Shown: positions 26,505 to 42,400, numbered from the stretch's first letter. The stretch is DNA of 64,000 bases from Agelaius tricolor (GCA_023055355.1 JALJCS010000001.1:67125381-67189380); one strand, 5' to 3'. Notes: generated by a model from the sequence alone, not told the origin. A program made the numbers and translations.

Positions 26505-26760
26505 GAATGTACTAGACTAGACTAGAACTAGTTCAGCTGGACTTACAATGATCATCACGTCCACTGCTTTGTCACTTCAGATCTGAACAAAAGTTAAAGC
26601 ATGTTATTAAGGGCATTGTCCATGTGCCTCTTAAAAACTGACAGGTTGGGGACTCTGACCATCTTTCTAGGAAGCTCATTCCAGTACTTGACTAACTTAG
26701 TAAAATATGTCATACTGTTAAGTCTGCATCTCCCCTGAGGTGTTACGATGCAATTCTCTC
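26505..26760 (-). mobile_element. CR1 LINE fragment: ORF2 C-terminus and 3'UTR
   Basis: Minus-strand codons read YFTKLVKYWNELPRKMV, then PNLSVFKRHMDNAL, the standard CR1 ORF2 C-terminus (YWNxLPREVV...SLxxFKxxLD). The 3'UTR then runs left on the plus strand as gttcagctggacttacaatgatcatcacgtcc. It is a truncated copy. The open frame around it (26594-26791, minus) is this relic, not a host gene. Confidence 0.9.
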
Positions 26761-28489
26761 CCACAGAAGCTTGTGGCATCCAAGTTCCCACCCAAAATCA
26801 TTCTTTTCCTGATCTACTTCTTCCAACTCCACACTGGACCTGAAATCTACAACCACCAAACCCCACCGTTCACAAACTGGTCTTGTAGCCCGTGACACTG
26901 GAATTACACAACATTGCTCAATGTGCTCATTACTATTTGTGTTTTCACTTCTGTATAACAAAGTAAAACCACCAAAGACACTTTTAGAAAGTGGTCAACT
27001 CTTCTGAAATTAGGCATATCCCTAACCTTAGTTGGGCTGATTCAGGGCTAAACACTGAGTATTAGGATTTGGGCTTCAGAAAAGATGTACCAGGAATCCC
27101 TAAAATCCAAGGTTTAAGCCTTTGTGGTTGGTAAAAGAGATTAGCATGGCTTACCATGAAAATTGATAATTCTGCCACTTAAAAACAGCTTGGAAGAAGA
27201 AATTATGCATTTTGATAGCTGTGCCCTAAATTACTTAGTGACAAGAATCACAGGAGAATATCCTTTATAAAAGATAGTGAGAGAGGAATGTACTAGACAG
27301 TACTGTTTCTCCCAAACACAGTGCTGATTGAGCATTATTTTCCCATAATAGTCAGTTACTGAATACAATTTTTAAAGATTCAGCATATCTTCCATTGGTA
27401 GCCTAAAGGATCTCCAAAGTGCATAAGGGCATAAATGAGTCAGAACTTCAGATTTTAATTTATATTTCTATTCTGACAGGACCTGACTCATTTACAGTGC
27501 ACTACAGCTTCAAGCTATGCTCTCAGTTTACTTCAAGCTATTATATGAGGATATAATGAATAAAGTCTTCTAATATGTTTATGGAAAGGATTGACATAGT
27601 AAAACTAACCTTATATGGAGCTATGATTATGAATCACCAAATTAACACCACTGTATCAAATATTGTTTGGCTTTGGACATCTTTTTTACCTGACAACATT
27701 TCTCATTAAAGAGCTTGCTATCTGGTGTCTCTATATTTTTTTACAGCCTCTCTTTAAACTTGGTGACTTTTTGCAAACATGTGGGAAATTTCAGATCTCC
27801 AGCCTTTTCCTTGTTACACAAAGGAGGAAACAAATACCAATGATAATGCTGGGGAAGACAGAAAACATCTAGACCCCAAACTAAGAATATCTGCCTTTTG
27901 CAAAGACAACCTTTAAACCTGTACTAAGTGATACATTAGGACATAATCTTTTAAGACTCAGGCTATAAAATTAGGTAGTAATCCTGGGGAGGTAGTAATT
28001 CATAAGTACCACTAGTCACAGTTTCCTGCCCCAGCATCAAAGGATATATGGATTATTTGAATAATGGAGGTTGTCACCCCCATAATGCAGCAAAATAGGT
28101 GAAAGAAAAGACTCTACACAGTGGATTCTAACAACAGTATAGTCCAGGGAGAGCAAAACTGCAAGTCATGAACAACCCTAAAGCACTCAGAACCAAAATA
28201 AGCATAAAGTGATTAATTTGTATTTTAGATGATAGCCTGGAGTTAGGAAGTGTAGTAGGCAGTGCTGGAAGTCAATGTGCTTGAGGCATTACCTTGAGTA
28301 GCATTGTTTGGTTATTTTTAGGATGGCCACCCAGATGGGTGGCATTAAGGACATTGTAATCCTCTCTTAGGCCACTCTGCAGATGGCAATGTATGTGCAA
28401 ATACAATATACAGCAATTGGCAGGGGCTCTTAATTTGGGGTCTGGATGAATAGAGATTGATAGCATATTCTATTCTCAAAATAGGCAGT

Positions 28490-28530
28490 CAGTAAGTCAG
28501 ACCCCATGCAGTAAGTAAGTCAGACCCCAT
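28490..28530 (+). repeat. Short tandem duplication (gtaagtcagaccccat)
   Basis: Two near-identical 16-17 bp copies (28490-28507 and 28514-28530), about 24 bp apart, look like a local replication-slippage duplication. Confidence 0.85.
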
Positions 28531-31500
28531 TCCATGGAACAGAAGAAAACAATAAGCCATTAGGTCAAGGTTTTCTAAATATAATGTATGTAACTGAAAT
28601 AAGACTGTTACATCCTCGTTAGTATATTAGCATTTCAGTTACCCAAGTATCAGATTCCTTTCAAAAAGCTGCAAAGGAAATGACACAACACTGAAGTTAA
28701 TTAAGCTGGTTTGCTCTTCTGGTAGAAAAAGTGTCCCGATGTTCAAAATCAAAGACATGAAAAATGTATGACTTCTTCCTACAACACACACATCTCTCTG
28801 TTCTTGTTTCCCAGTAAGAAACAGTTTGAAATTAACTATTCTTTATAAATCTGAACCAGACTAGTTTGATTTCCTGTAGAACATCAAATTTTCACTGAAG
28901 ATGTCTCAAACTGCTAAGTAATCCAAAGTTTTCAAATATCTAGAGTGCACTGATATAATCAACCTTTTAAAGTCAGAGAAAGTAAATTGCAACAGAGCTC
29001 ATTTTCAGTACTTCAGTTTACCTTTAACCACACGAGGCAACAAATGTCTCTGTTTCATACACAAGGTGCAGGTTTAAAAAAAATAAAATAAAATTGTGTT
29101 CATGGCTAGTCAATGACCTGAATTAAAAATACAGACTGTGGAGCATTCAAACCAATTTATAGACCTGTTCCTCCTCTGCTCACTCTTTCAACCTAATGCT
29201 GATGGTACACCCCTATAATGCTCTTTCAATTTTCTAGAATGGAAGAAAACTAAACCAGTAAAAAGTTTAGCTATCTTAGCTAAAGCAGACCCAAGAAGAA
29301 CCTGACAACTGCCACACATAGTAGAAGGAAATTAGGAGAACACAGGAAGGGGACTAAAGAGCAGAGAAGCTGACCTTATGGTGGCAAGCAGCCAAGCAGA
29401 TGAGCCCGGCTGTGAAACTCTGGCTTTGTCCATACAGATAACTCTCATAATTTCACATTTACCATAGACTACTAAGTGCATATACACACCTTGCTGTTTT
29501 GATGCAAGATAATTCATTACATGGTGTGTTGCAGACTTAAAACACAGAAATATGGGGATGACAACCAGTGCTGTGATTTGGGCTTTATCCACATGTGACT
29601 TATCGTTCTGCCTCCAAATTACTTTGAATTAACAGACTACAGGTGCACATATTACACATAAAATATTAACCTCCAAGTACCTGCCATTGGTAACACATAT
29701 AAACCATTCCAATGATTTTAACACTTTGTGAGGAAGGAAAAATTTAGGGTTACTGAGTAAGAAAGAAGTACATATCTTGCAGAAATGTAGGGGATACAGT
29801 TTAGGAGGTATAAAAACATGGATTTGCTAAAAATGCTGTGTAACATCTGGGAAATTATTTAAAGCTATTGCTTAAAAATAAGAGACAGGTGCCAAAATTG
29901 GAAGAAAGTTCTTCTCTTGGCATTTTAGATATTAAGGTTAACTTGTGAAAAAATGTCTTTTAGTGTTACAGATTTCTTAGGTTTATTCCAGTCGTTTCTT
30001 AGGCCAAATATTATCTTATAAGTTATTTAATAAGGAAGCAGCATTACATTACAAAGAAAAAGGGATGGAACACTTTTAAAATATGGAAAGTAACTAGAAA
30101 ATGATGCATATGCTGAACATATTATCTCCTTTGGCTTCTGTTCTTTTCTTATTAAACACTTTTTTTGTGAAACAAATTACACTTCTACAATTTCAACCGT
30201 GAGCCCCCTTTTCCTAGGAGCTAGGCTAGTACTACTCACAAGAATAGTCACTGGAAAAATAGGGCAAGAAACTGGTATTCCAGTAAGCAAGGGATAAATA
30301 TTCTATATGGTCTCTTGTCCCATGTAGATGACCTTTTCTGTGCTGGACTGAACACTTATACATGAAATTTTAGGCTGAATTATTAAAGGTAACCATAATG
30401 TTGTATCTGTGGGAATTCCTCAGAGACACCTTTGGTTTTAAATAGAAATATTAGAGTACTTAGCACTCAGGTATGTATTATTTTTACTCTTTTTCCTTTA
30501 AGAGAGGAATCTGGAGACAGGAAGAGAAACCCTGTTGCATTTGTCCCCTGTGCTGACCTAGTACGAACACATCTCTGTTCATTTATCTTACTATAATGAG
30601 AAAGAATAATGCAAAGGAATATAAGGAACATTTTTTAATGATGAATATGAATATGTGAATGCTACTGGACAGTGGTGAAGCTGCCTTGATATGATGGCTA
30701 GGGTGTGCTGCCATAAGGAACACCTCTTTCCAACCATGGAGATCTTGGTTCACTACACACCTTTGTCCAGCTGAAATAAGGACAATAACTTGGACATAAG
30801 GTGTTCAAAAGGTCACACAGAGAAATTGTACTGTTAGGCTGAATCAACTTAAAGCAAAATTTCATATCAGTTATTATCTCTCACAAACACATTGCTCTTC
30901 CGATTCCGGAAAAGAGTTAATGCTTCTGCTTTCATCAAAATATAATGTCTGTTGTCCTTTGCATACAAACCTTTGACAATTAAAACCAATGGAAAGTAGG
31001 GGTAAACTTCTCATATTTGTAACAATAGCATAGAAGTGTTCAACACACAATTCCAACAAGGTGCTATTTTCATTCTATGTAGGTGCTTCATTCATTCTAT
31101 ATATTGATTACAAAAGATATGCCTTGTTTCCATTTTTCAATTAAGCAAGCATGAACAGACAATGCAGTAATTACATACGCAATTATGCAATACCATCTAG
31201 AAATATCCTTACACATGGAAAATGAGAAAAACAAATGTAGATTTAAAAAAAAGGCTGCAACAAATTATGCTGCTGATAATAAAAATTATAATCTGGACAA
31301 AATTAGGGAAATCACAAGGAAAAGAGATTAACAAGAGATGAAAGGTACATAATGGTGACAAAGATGGATAAAAGGATAAATACAGCACAACTGTTTTACT
31401 TGGTTTTCGACACAATGCCTTGTTTCTTTTTATGAAGTGCCTTGTGAAAATCATATTTTTCTCTATTTCATCACATCATTTTTTAACTTTAAGGTTAAAA

Positions 31501-34500
31501 CTCAAAATACAATGATAAAGATCCCAACTTATGCTTTAAGATTACAAATTTAAAGTTATTTGCAGATCAGTTGAGCTGCAATTATTTATGGACTCAATTC
31601 TCAGGCAAACAAAAGAAAAAACAACTGCATTCCAGCTGCAGAAAAGCCAGGCTAAACTCAAACTACTGTTAATAATGTTAACATTTTCTCCATGCTCAGT
31701 ATTAATATGAATTTTACATTTTTTCAAATTGCTAAATAAACAAAATAGATCTCTAGGAAAGATAAGAAGATAATGATTTCTTTTAAGTCTACAAACAATT
31801 GACATCTGCCAATGTTGCACTGTACTCTCAGGTAGAAAAAAACCCGCTTCCTCTACTACCACAGCAAGCGGTTTCATATTTTAATACTTCAGATAGTTCA
31901 AATAAATAAGTAGTATTGTTCCTCCTTGGCCACTTTCAAATGTTTTAACAGACTTTCAACTAACTTGGCACTGTCTGCTTCTCATACCACGCCTGCCTAG
32001 AGGTCCTGTGGCCAAAGCAAATATCTTGTGTTTAACTAGCAAAAGCCAGTTTGGAAAGAGGAATTTACTAGTTGACCATAAGGTGGAATGGCTAAATCAG
32101 TGATGGGAAAATATTTCTTAGTTGTCTGTCACCTTTTCCAGGTTGAAGGTTGCCCTCCTGTCCCTTTCTCACTAGAAATTCACATAGACACATACATATG
32201 TGCAACTTTTAATTTGTTTTTAGTAAAAGAAAATGAAGAACATATGAAATTTCGCCACAAAATTCACAGTCTTTCAAAGTAACATTTGTGAAACAAAAGG
32301 TTTTCAGGAAAAAACATATTAAAGTTTTTCCAACAAAAGTATTTCGGCATAAGAAGTGATTTTTAAAAAGAATCCCAAATTTTAAAACATTATCGAGATC
32401 AATTTCCATTTGTGAGGGACAGAGGGAATTTAGTTACAGAGGAATACAATGACATTTCTCAACAGTTCACTTCATCAACCTTACCAATTTTATCTCCATC
32501 CACATAAAAGCAACCAAATCTTGCACACAACTGCATATAACTGCTCCTGTTGCTCTTCCAAGGTCCAACAGCTGAATTCTCATATTGCATTAGCAACACT
32601 GTAAACCATTATTTTAGATTTCCCTTAGGCTAATTTGGTAGATTTAACTAATCCATGACGGTAAAAACTATGCATAGATGAATTGAAAATCAATAGATTG
32701 AACAAGGTATTTAGTTGCAGCAGCACGAAACAATTTGGACACTTCGTTTTTTTCCTTTTTTGATCCATATCAACTTTGGGCAAATCCACTGAATTAAGTC
32801 AGGCTAGTTTAAAGCACCAACTTGTAGACAATGTCACAAGTATCAAAGCTGTGACTGGTCCTCAAACGAGGCACTCATACTGTTTTCTGATCCTCCACAT
32901 TTTTTGATATATAACTACACCTATTTATCTAACTGCTATAGCTAGAAAAAGTTTAAAAGTCTTCAGGAACCATTAGCTTGGATTTATTTTTTTAAAGGAA
33001 TTCTCATCAAATTCACTTTTAAGTCCCAAAATTTGTCTTCTAAAATATCTCTGGTAGATGCCACTACTTCTCCTAACCCATGTTTGGAGATTCCTCCTTC
33101 CATAAATCAGCCCCAAAATAATGCTTCTATCAGTAGACCACTGAACATTTTTCAAAGATAGGTTAAACTGTCTTCTGTGACTCTTGATCTTCTTTATGGA
33201 GAGAAGAAAAAGCACCATCACACTAACCCAAAAGATAATCATTTCTTGAATCATGTGAGCAGTCTGCGCAATTCTATGGGGCTGTTTGGGTGCTGTAAGC
33301 AGAACCTGTTCAGCTGAATCAGTAATTAAAAGCATGAGTCAGCTTTTGAACTAAAGAAGGTGGCTCTTGCACTATTATCTGCACTAGCCTTTTTAGGAGA
33401 TAAAGACTAATACTACCTAGTGTCACTTACACAAATACTTAGCTTTTGGCATTGTCTGCTGTTTAAAGCAGGTCTTTTGATACACCTACATTTCCAGAAT
33501 ACTAACACAAACTACATCTGTTTAAAGTGATGAAAGACAACAGCTCTGGAGTTTTGTGGGAATGAGGCTGTGTAGTCTTTTTTGTTGTTATTATGTTTTG
33601 GTTCTCTTTTTTATTTTCTGTAAATTTATGTGTATAAGAGATTATGGATGTGTTTCATATGTTACCTTGATATATAAGGTTAAAGATAAAATCTCTCTTA
33701 ATACAACAGAAGCATTTATGTTCTGTATAAAGGGGATCTTTAATACTGAAGTACTCCTCATCTCTTCAGTCTTTACTGTTTGTAAAAACAGCAGTTGCTC
33801 TGATTTCCCAGAAAAAAGTATTTCATATATAAGTACAACAGATGTTCTCTGCTAAAAGGAAAATATCTGCTTTTCCAGTGGGTGTGGAAGGATTTATCTT
33901 TCACTTTCTTTAAAATTGCTCAATCACAGAGTGAAGTTCTAGGAACGCACTGTAACAGACACCAACGCTGCTCTCTCCAGAGCCACTGCTTCACAGAATA
34001 CTCCATAATTGGTTATGCATATTTGTTACAAACCTGACTATTTGCCACATACCAACTACCATATTTTGCAGTTCAGAAGGAAGAAGTTCTGTTCAAAGTC
34101 ATAAGCACACACAATAGGATTTCCAGCCTCCTCACTCATCCAGCTCCAAAGCCACTTTCCCCATAGCATCCAACAGAGAACTGCTGCGTGGAAAAAGCTC
34201 TTGCCAAATCCTAGTTTTGTGTGCTCTGGCATTTTGATGGAAATAGTTTGGTGTTAAAAAAAATTCTTTTCCTTTTCCAACCATGTTCTTTTTCCACTCT
34301 CCTTGTATTTTGCAACAGTACAACTATTTTTTTGCTGTAATTTGATAATTTATTTTTAGGTGACTAGAACTGGCAGTTCTACACAATCTCTTGGACACAG
34401 CAATGGTATCTATGCAGGCAGGTGCAACCAGACTCTGCTTATACCCTGATCTGGCAGCACACAAAGATGTATTAGCATGCATGTCCCCTAGCTAACACGT

Positions 34501-36303
34501 GTTTTGTGCTGCACCACTCTAGATGGTCACACAGCTTCCAGCAGAGGCCTGTTTCACATCCACGTGGCTTCTGCAGGACTGCAAAAGTCTGGCACCAACT
34601 GTATAAACACATCCAATGTGCTCAGAGGCTCAAACAGAAAAAAGCAGAATTTGCTTTGTGTAGTTGGCCAGAGGCATAAAATATGCTGAGGAGCACCTTT
34701 CTGTAAAGCTGCAGCTTCTAGAGAAAAGACAAGCTCTCAAGAACCCGAATGCAAGCACAATAAATCTTCATGGGGTCAACTAGACATTAGCAAAGGAAGA
34801 TGTAATGCAGGACTTGGGAAGAGTTAATAAATGACAGTCAAAGGAAAAGTACAACCTGCTACCACAGACACAAATAGAAATTGGCATCTCAAATTTACTT
34901 GTGTACCTTTGGCAAGTCACAGAAAAGGTTTTATACCCACTCTTCTGGTCAAGAAAAAAGGAGCGGCTTTGGTGTCTCTCAGCAGGACTTCCCAGATGCA
35001 AGTTCAGTCATGCATCTGTCAACAGAAACATTCTGAAGGGCTTCACGTAGGTCATGTAGGCTTTGGACCTGCCAGATTTCCTCTGTTGATTCATATTTGC
35101 AGTCACAGACTTATTTCTACTTTAGCCTTTTCTGTTTAAAACTAATTTTCTGGCTTGAAAGATACACTTCAGACTAATTTAGCAGACTACCCCAACAGAA
35201 ACCCTTTGACAAAGGTAGGACTTTTGTCAATATGTATGAAGTTAGGATCCAACAGACTCTACTTAGAGATGCAGGGGACCAGTCCAGACATTTGCTCTGG
35301 TGAACAGTACAGTCTGTCATTCTGCTCCCCATCACTTCCAAAGGAGATGAATGCTGTTCTGATGCATACCATACAAGTTAATTGAGCTCTATATATAAAA
35401 GCATCAATTAATATTTCTCAAAACAGAATTACAGCGTTTAAAACTACTTGGGAAAATGGGAAATTAAAGACACTTGAAAAACTAAAGATTTTCATGCACC
35501 TGAGGGTAAAGTCTTGAGAATTGTTCAAGGAATGTTCCTCCTCTGATAAGGAAACAATGCTTCTTTTTCTTTTGAATTTGCAGACAAAGATATTAAATAA
35601 AATTTTTGCAAAGCTTTTCTATAGCATACCCAATTCTGACAGATATCTCTTGGATGTCAATTAGTATAAACGTTGAATTTTTAAGTCAGGAACTAATTGC
35701 AATCAGAGATTAGAAAAAAAAATGGTTAGACATTTTCTATGCAATTTCATAATTTTATCTGGATTAATTTTTGCATTATTTTTCAAAAACGAATTTGTAT
35801 TTTGTAATGAAAACGTATGATTTTTATGTATGGCCTGAAAATTGTGTTGGAATTAAACTCTAAAATTAGGTGATACTTAATTTTTCATTTCCATATATAC
35901 AAAAGATGTCTTATTGAAAAGAGTATTTTAAACTTTATTTAAGTCTGTTATCCAAACAGTATGCATATGAATATATATGCATTAATTTATGTTTATGAAT
36001 AAATATGCATGAATTTTTTTCATCTGAACTTATGTGCTGTATCCAAAAGACAGAATATCTAACATATCCAAATAAGCAGGAAGATGACAGGACAAGAAAT
36101 TGATCAAAAGAAGAAAGATATGAAAATAAAACCACTGAAATGAGAAAGGTGTTCTCGAAATACAAAACTAAGACAGTTCTTTTGGATGTGTAGGAGAGAT
36201 TGTGTCTGTAGTAGCCATCTATGACAGTTTCTGATTCTTAAATTCTTCCAAATCAAAACAAGTTAATATATAGCTAAAATGGTATTGTACAACACTCCAA
36301 TGC

Positions 36304-36366
36304 AGAAGGAAAAAAAAAATGAAAAAAAGGAAAAAAAAACAAAGAAAAAAAAGAGATGAAAAAGAA
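36304..36366 (+). repeat. A-rich tract
   Basis: Runs of 7-10 A broken by single G, T or C. Possibly a decayed poly(A) tail, but no retroposed body is recognisable on its 5' side, so I class it as low complexity. Confidence 0.8.
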
Positions 36367-39300
36367 ACTCTTGACAAACAACTGAAAGATGTGATAACAA
36401 AGGGAGCTTTCCTCTGTGGTGTGAAACAAGGATCAGGAGCAGTTTGTGAAGTAACTGGAGTAACTCATAGCTACGTAAGGGCTAGGATATAATGTTATGC
36501 CCTTGACAATATGCTTTGGGTAGAAACAGAAGCTACTGGGCAAGCTTCTTTGGCTAGTATTATGACAGTAGGAATGAATTATTGTAATGATCCAGTTTGG
36601 CTTTAGACATTGAAAATATTTAAAATTACATTTTGCTCAAGGGAGAATAAGCTGTAGACACATGTCAAGACTCCAGAGAATTACTGGGAAACCTGGTAGT
36701 GATTTCCCAGATAGCAAGAAGACTCTTCAGTCCCAAAGGGTTTAAATGAATTTGAAGAAAACAAGTACTGAGCAACTACAAGAAGGAGCTTGAAACAAGT
36801 GGCATATCATAAAAATATCCATATTTGTTTCCTTCAGGAAAAAGCTTCTTTCAAGCTCACAGACACAAACAAAAGAGCAATGCCCCGAATTCCAAACCTG
36901 ACCTGATGGAATGGACAGCATTCTTGGGCTGTCACTACAGCAGGATTTCATCCCCTGCCCGAGTTCCTCTGCAGCTTCTTGGAGCTAAGAGCCAAGAAGC
37001 AGGTTTTTCATTTTGCTACTATACATATAAAATGAATGGGAAATTTAAAGCTTATTTTTATTTAGCATGTCGAGGCTAGGACTCAAACTCAGATGATCTT
37101 CAGTTCTATTGAATAAAAAATACAGTATTTGCAATGAGACAGATTGAAAATTCTGATCTTGGACAGCATGACAGAAATTATAACAAAATTAGAAAACCCA
37201 AAGCCTTCAGCAAGAGTAGACAGTGATTCTCTCTGAAGTTTCAGGATTACTGACTTTTGTCTCAGATTGCATTTTTAGAGGAATATATTTTAAAGTGACT
37301 CAGTGGACAGATATCATTTTTGGTAATAATACTAAATACAGAGTTTTATATATAGTGTTTTTGAAGAGAAATAAAATATGACCTAATTATGTTCTAGCTG
37401 AATTTTTCTATTTCAAAGCAGTGATTCTATGTCAACATGGATTGGACAAGTTGCAGCAAGAACATTTTATACAATGCAGCAGTTTCTTGCTACCTAAAGA
37501 CTCTGTACTAACCAGCTTCGAAAATGTATTTACTTTTCTGTTTTGGCCTTACTTCTCAAAAAATGATTCACCCTTTCAAAAAAGGACTCACCTATACTGC
37601 TTGGCTCCACGGAACCCCTGTTTGATAATGCATGAGCATTATTACCCCACCCACACCACAGTGAACGGGCATAGGTAGAGCACAATAGTAAGAGGAAGCA
37701 TCAAATACACTGAGAAGCAGAGAGAAAAGCTAAAGATATGGAGATTGGAAAAAAATGCATAGGAAAAAAACACTGAAAAACTGAGATAAGCCTTCAGTTC
37801 TATACATATTGCTTGCATGTTTTATGTAGGAAATGTGCAGTGTTCACATTTCTAGTTACAAGCTAAATGTCTTCTCCCTTTACACCCACTTCCACCAGCC
37901 CAGAAAGTCTTCAGGAGACGAAGTCCTGCAACTCTAAAGGGAGTAAAACCACATCCAGATGTGGTATTGGAAAGAGGAAAGAGAATAGCCTGAAAGCAAC
38001 ACAGATTTCCTTTGTTGTTTCCTTATGGTTTGCCATTTTGCAAACTTCGGAAAGCAACTTTCAAGAGGTGACAGGCTGAGAAAAAAATTAGCAGTAATAG
38101 CAGTAAAGGGAAGTGGGGCTATTCTTAGAATATATGATTTTAGTATTATATTCTATTATCCCCCTGCCCCAAACTACAAGCCTACAACCCAACATCATAA
38201 TGAAGTCCAAAGAAATAAAACTAATCATCCTATCTTCTACTGCCTAACTGTTCTAAATAGGAACTATAATTGAAATGTAGTCAGCTATACAATCTTATCA
38301 TCCTCCACCAATGAAGGTACTTACAAGTGCATTTTAGGAAGCTTTGACTAAAATGTGGACAGCACCTGGCCTGATTTAGTCCTTTTGGGTCATTCTGCCT
38401 ACAGGCATTGGATGTCACTCATCATTATCAGACATTAAGGGCCAGATGCAGAGAGATGAAGGCATTACAGAGCATTCAGTACAAAATAATAATACATATA
38501 ATAAGTACATAAATGATGGCACAATCAGATAGTTAAGAATCTCGATTTCTAACTGACAGAATATTGAGTATCAGAATACATCAATCAGTCACTAGAGAAA
38601 ATAATGCATTCTTATCTCCAGCCTCATCTGAGGACAGCAATTAGTTGCCTCTATAAAAGTGGTATTCAGAGGATGCCTCACCTAGGATGAGGCCATCTGG
38701 AGCATGGGGTTAAATGTTGCACTGCCTAAACAGAGGTAATATTGTGATTACTTCAAACACCTTCAAAACTTATGCCAGAATATGTGGTGGCTAACAAGGC
38801 AGCAGTTTCTACAGGAATCAGTTTTACTGATGTGAGACAGGACTCTGCAATAGCCACAACAACTCAAATCCCTTTCAGTGTTATATTTTCCACTATATAT
38901 GTGCCTTTGGCATGCAAGATTCCTGTCATGAGGACACTAAGTAAAGCTGGAGGTCTGTGTAATTGTGACAATGCTGAAGCCCTGCCTAATCACAATATCC
39001 ATAAGGAAACAAAGTGCAGGGGGAAAAAACCCTAAAAGAGCCTTAAAAATAAACAAATAAGCACACATATGCAGTGTTTTAAAAATCTAATCTTCTCTCT
39101 GTACTTCCATGTTGTAATGACCAACCAGTTTCAGAAAGCATCTCCATGGGATGCAAACCAAAAGATATATTGATATTCTTAAACATAGTCTTCTACAGTT
39201 TATTCTGATATACACAGGAGGATAACAATAACAGTCCGATCAGCTCCAAACCACAGAGAATGCAGAAAGTTTTTCTTAATTTTTGTCATTTAAAATGACA

Positions 39301-39418
39301 ATAACTGAAATTCAGAGCAAACATTCTGTTCTAGACCAAGAAAAACAAATGACAGATCTTGGGAAAATAGAATTTAAAAATACAGTTCTTATGGTCTTTG
39401 CCACTGTTTTTCATACTT

Positions 39419-39435
39419 AAAAAAAAAAAAAAAAA
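39419..39435 (+). repeat. Poly(A) run, 17 nt
   Basis: An uninterrupted run of A. No retroposed gene body is visible upstream. Confidence 0.85.
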
Positions 39436-42400
39436 TCCACTGTTCTTCAAAAAGAGCCAGGAACATTGCAGTACGCATCTTTAAAAGGTTCTCCAAGTGC
39501 AAACTTAATAAATATCTGGGATGAAGAAGGAAAGAAATGCCTTTGGGAGGAGATGACAAGCCTGAAACTAGTTTAGTTGTGAGTTTCAACTTTTCCAAAG
39601 CACTACTTTCTTACTCCTAGCATCTGTTTGGCAAGAGGATCTCAGAAGGATACAGTTACCAATAAGGAAACAACAAGTTTCTCAACGAGATAACAGAGAT
39701 AACAAGTGATCATGCTTTAAATTACTATAAAGGACATATCAAACAATTGCATTCTTGGCACTTTTTTCCTTGGAAGATTTCATTTTAATTCATGGCAGTT
39801 GAGTGATAGTCTACAACTTTCAATATCAGTTTTTGTAGATCAAACAGCTTTTAATAACAATATGAAATACTATGTCTTTAAAAATAAAAAGCAAAGACTC
39901 TGAAAATAGTTTTCCTAAAAACACCCCAATGCCCTGAATTGTAAAAGCATAATCGAGTTTAGCATTCAAATAATTACCTGATGTTGTAACAGGAAATATA
40001 TAATTCATCTTTTGTGTGAACTGTGAGGTTTCATCAGGATCGGGTTTTCTGATAAAACACTGTCAAATTTTCACCAGTCCAACTCAATACTTCATTCATG
40101 CAATAACTGAAACTTCTTATACCTTGTGCCTTTGCTTTTTCAAAAGTATTTGTTTAAAACTGTTTGTTCATCGTTTAATAAAAAGTCAGGGAAAAAAAGT
40201 TTCTACCCTAGTCTTGTACATACATCTTGCAAAGCAGTTCCAAGGCATGAATTCTTTCCATAGGTTTGGAACTTGGGACATAGTGGTACAATGAGCAAAA
40301 TATCCAATCTGCCACTATCACAAAATTTTATGCAATTATTACAAATTTCTGATTGCATTTGCACAATAAAAGCTTGTTAGAATTTGGCAGCTAAATGCCC
40401 CAAAGAGCTTATCTACACCTTCAGTGTCAAGATCTCACACCTACATAACTGCTTAATGGAGCACTCTCCAAAAGAATCAGACTCTGTTTCTTTTGGAAGA
40501 GGCAGTGACAGAATATAATCACATTTACTTTGTCCTCCTAGCACAAGAACAGAAACTTGAGATGCTTCCTATGTGCCTTTAAAGCACGTGGCATAAATAC
40601 AGAAGTCAAGGAAAAATGCTGTGCTGTAGGGGTATAGGGAGCTGATTAAGCTTTAATGGGCCATAAGCTTGACTGCAGAAACTCAGAACCTGCTAGACTC
40701 TGTTTATAAATTCATTTTCTGTTAAATACAGACTTAGGGCACATATGTCCTTACAAAAACATCAGAGGCCTGATCCACATTTCCATAAACAGTGCCAAAA
40801 CTGGAATGTTTTACTTCACAGGCCACTGTGCAGTCACCTGAAATGTAATTAGATGCCATTAGGCCTTGATTATAAGCTGATGGTTGAGACTTAGACAGCC
40901 TAAAGTCCTTTCCTGAACATTAGTATAACTTGGAAACATCATGTTTTATTTCAAGTAGACATTTTAGATGTAGGCCATAAAATAACTCCAAACACAAGAT
41001 GTAGTCTTGCTGATCATCACTTTTTTGTAGTTGTATGCAAGTATGCAAGCCAAGTTCTCCGAACTACTAGACACAGAAAAGCACCTGCTTCTCAGGTGTC
41101 ATATTTGTCCTTCGGGTATCTTAGGAATGAAGGATTCTAAGGAGCATTTTAACAACTTTGGAGAGAGGCTTCTGCCAGAAGTTTGAGCAAAGGCCATGAG
41201 GCAGTTTTCCCTCAGAACAGCTGGATGGTAGTACATCCTGCATTATCATTCCATAGAAAAATAGTATAAAAATACTGGAATTTTAATTTGCTTTCTATTC
41301 TTGAATCTGCCAAGTCTCAACAGAAACAGGTCCTTTACATCTATGATTTTTTTTGATTTTTCCATGTCAAAAGACCAAGAGAAAGACCAATGGTCTCTGT
41401 GGTCCTAAGAGACCATTTAGCCTTGTGAGATTCATAGGTAGCATCATTACGACAGCTCCTAATCAAATTCTCCAGAAACTTCAGATTGTTTTCTTAGAGA
41501 ATACAAATTTTTTACATTGAGGTCTTTCTCTCCTTCTAAAAGATGATCCAGTAGAAGTTTAAACATTCCAAATCAGTTTTAGAAGTAATGCGACAAAACT
41601 GTGTCCACTATTCCAATTAAGTTTGTAAAACAATCTTGCTTTGTCAATGCAAAAGTTTGTCTTATTTTTATTTGGCATTTGGTATCTCTAGAAACTGGTA
41701 AAGGTAGTAAAATTATCCTATATCGGTATTAAATAGTTTGTAAGGTTGACCAGACATTATTCCACATATCAAATAAATTCTGCTCATGCTCTTGCCAACT
41801 CAGTTTTCCAATAGTGTTGGCACTCCCTATGCGATTAACCTAAATATATCTTCCCTTAAAGTATCTGCAAGCTATTGGTGCACAAACAAACAAAACCCCC
41901 TGTTCTAAACTACTTGAGTGTCTCAGGGATATAGCACTGCAGGAGAGGCTCAGAGGGAAAAGTCTGCCATAGTTCATGTAAACATCCTGTGGTCATCAGC
42001 ACAGCCAAAGGTGGAATCCAACTATGAAAGCCAATTTTTAAATACAATTTATGTACACAGGACACACCAAAAAAGATCTGGATTTAGACAGGTATAAAAA
42101 GGAAACAGGAGAAAAATATTCTAGTATTTTAATTTTGCTTTTACTTACTAATATTTAAGTAAGCAAATACATCCCACCACAGGTCTATAGACACAGTAGG
42201 TCTATTTTCTGAAACAATAAGCTCTCTCTGAATGAACTAACATGCATTCTTGGTGAACTAATATTTCAACAGACAAATAGCATTATGTTTATGTCCTGAA
42301 ATAAGGAAAATGTTTCAAGATTCTCAGCTATATTTAAAAATATTTCAAGCTGGTAAATGAAAAGAGTTTCAATCAAAGAAAAAAATTTCTAAATCTCATT

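Noticed and set aside
32973..33335. 120-codon minus-strand frame with one hydrophobic segment
   Set aside because: No match to any family I know, with no splice or promoter context. One hydrophobic run is expected by chance.
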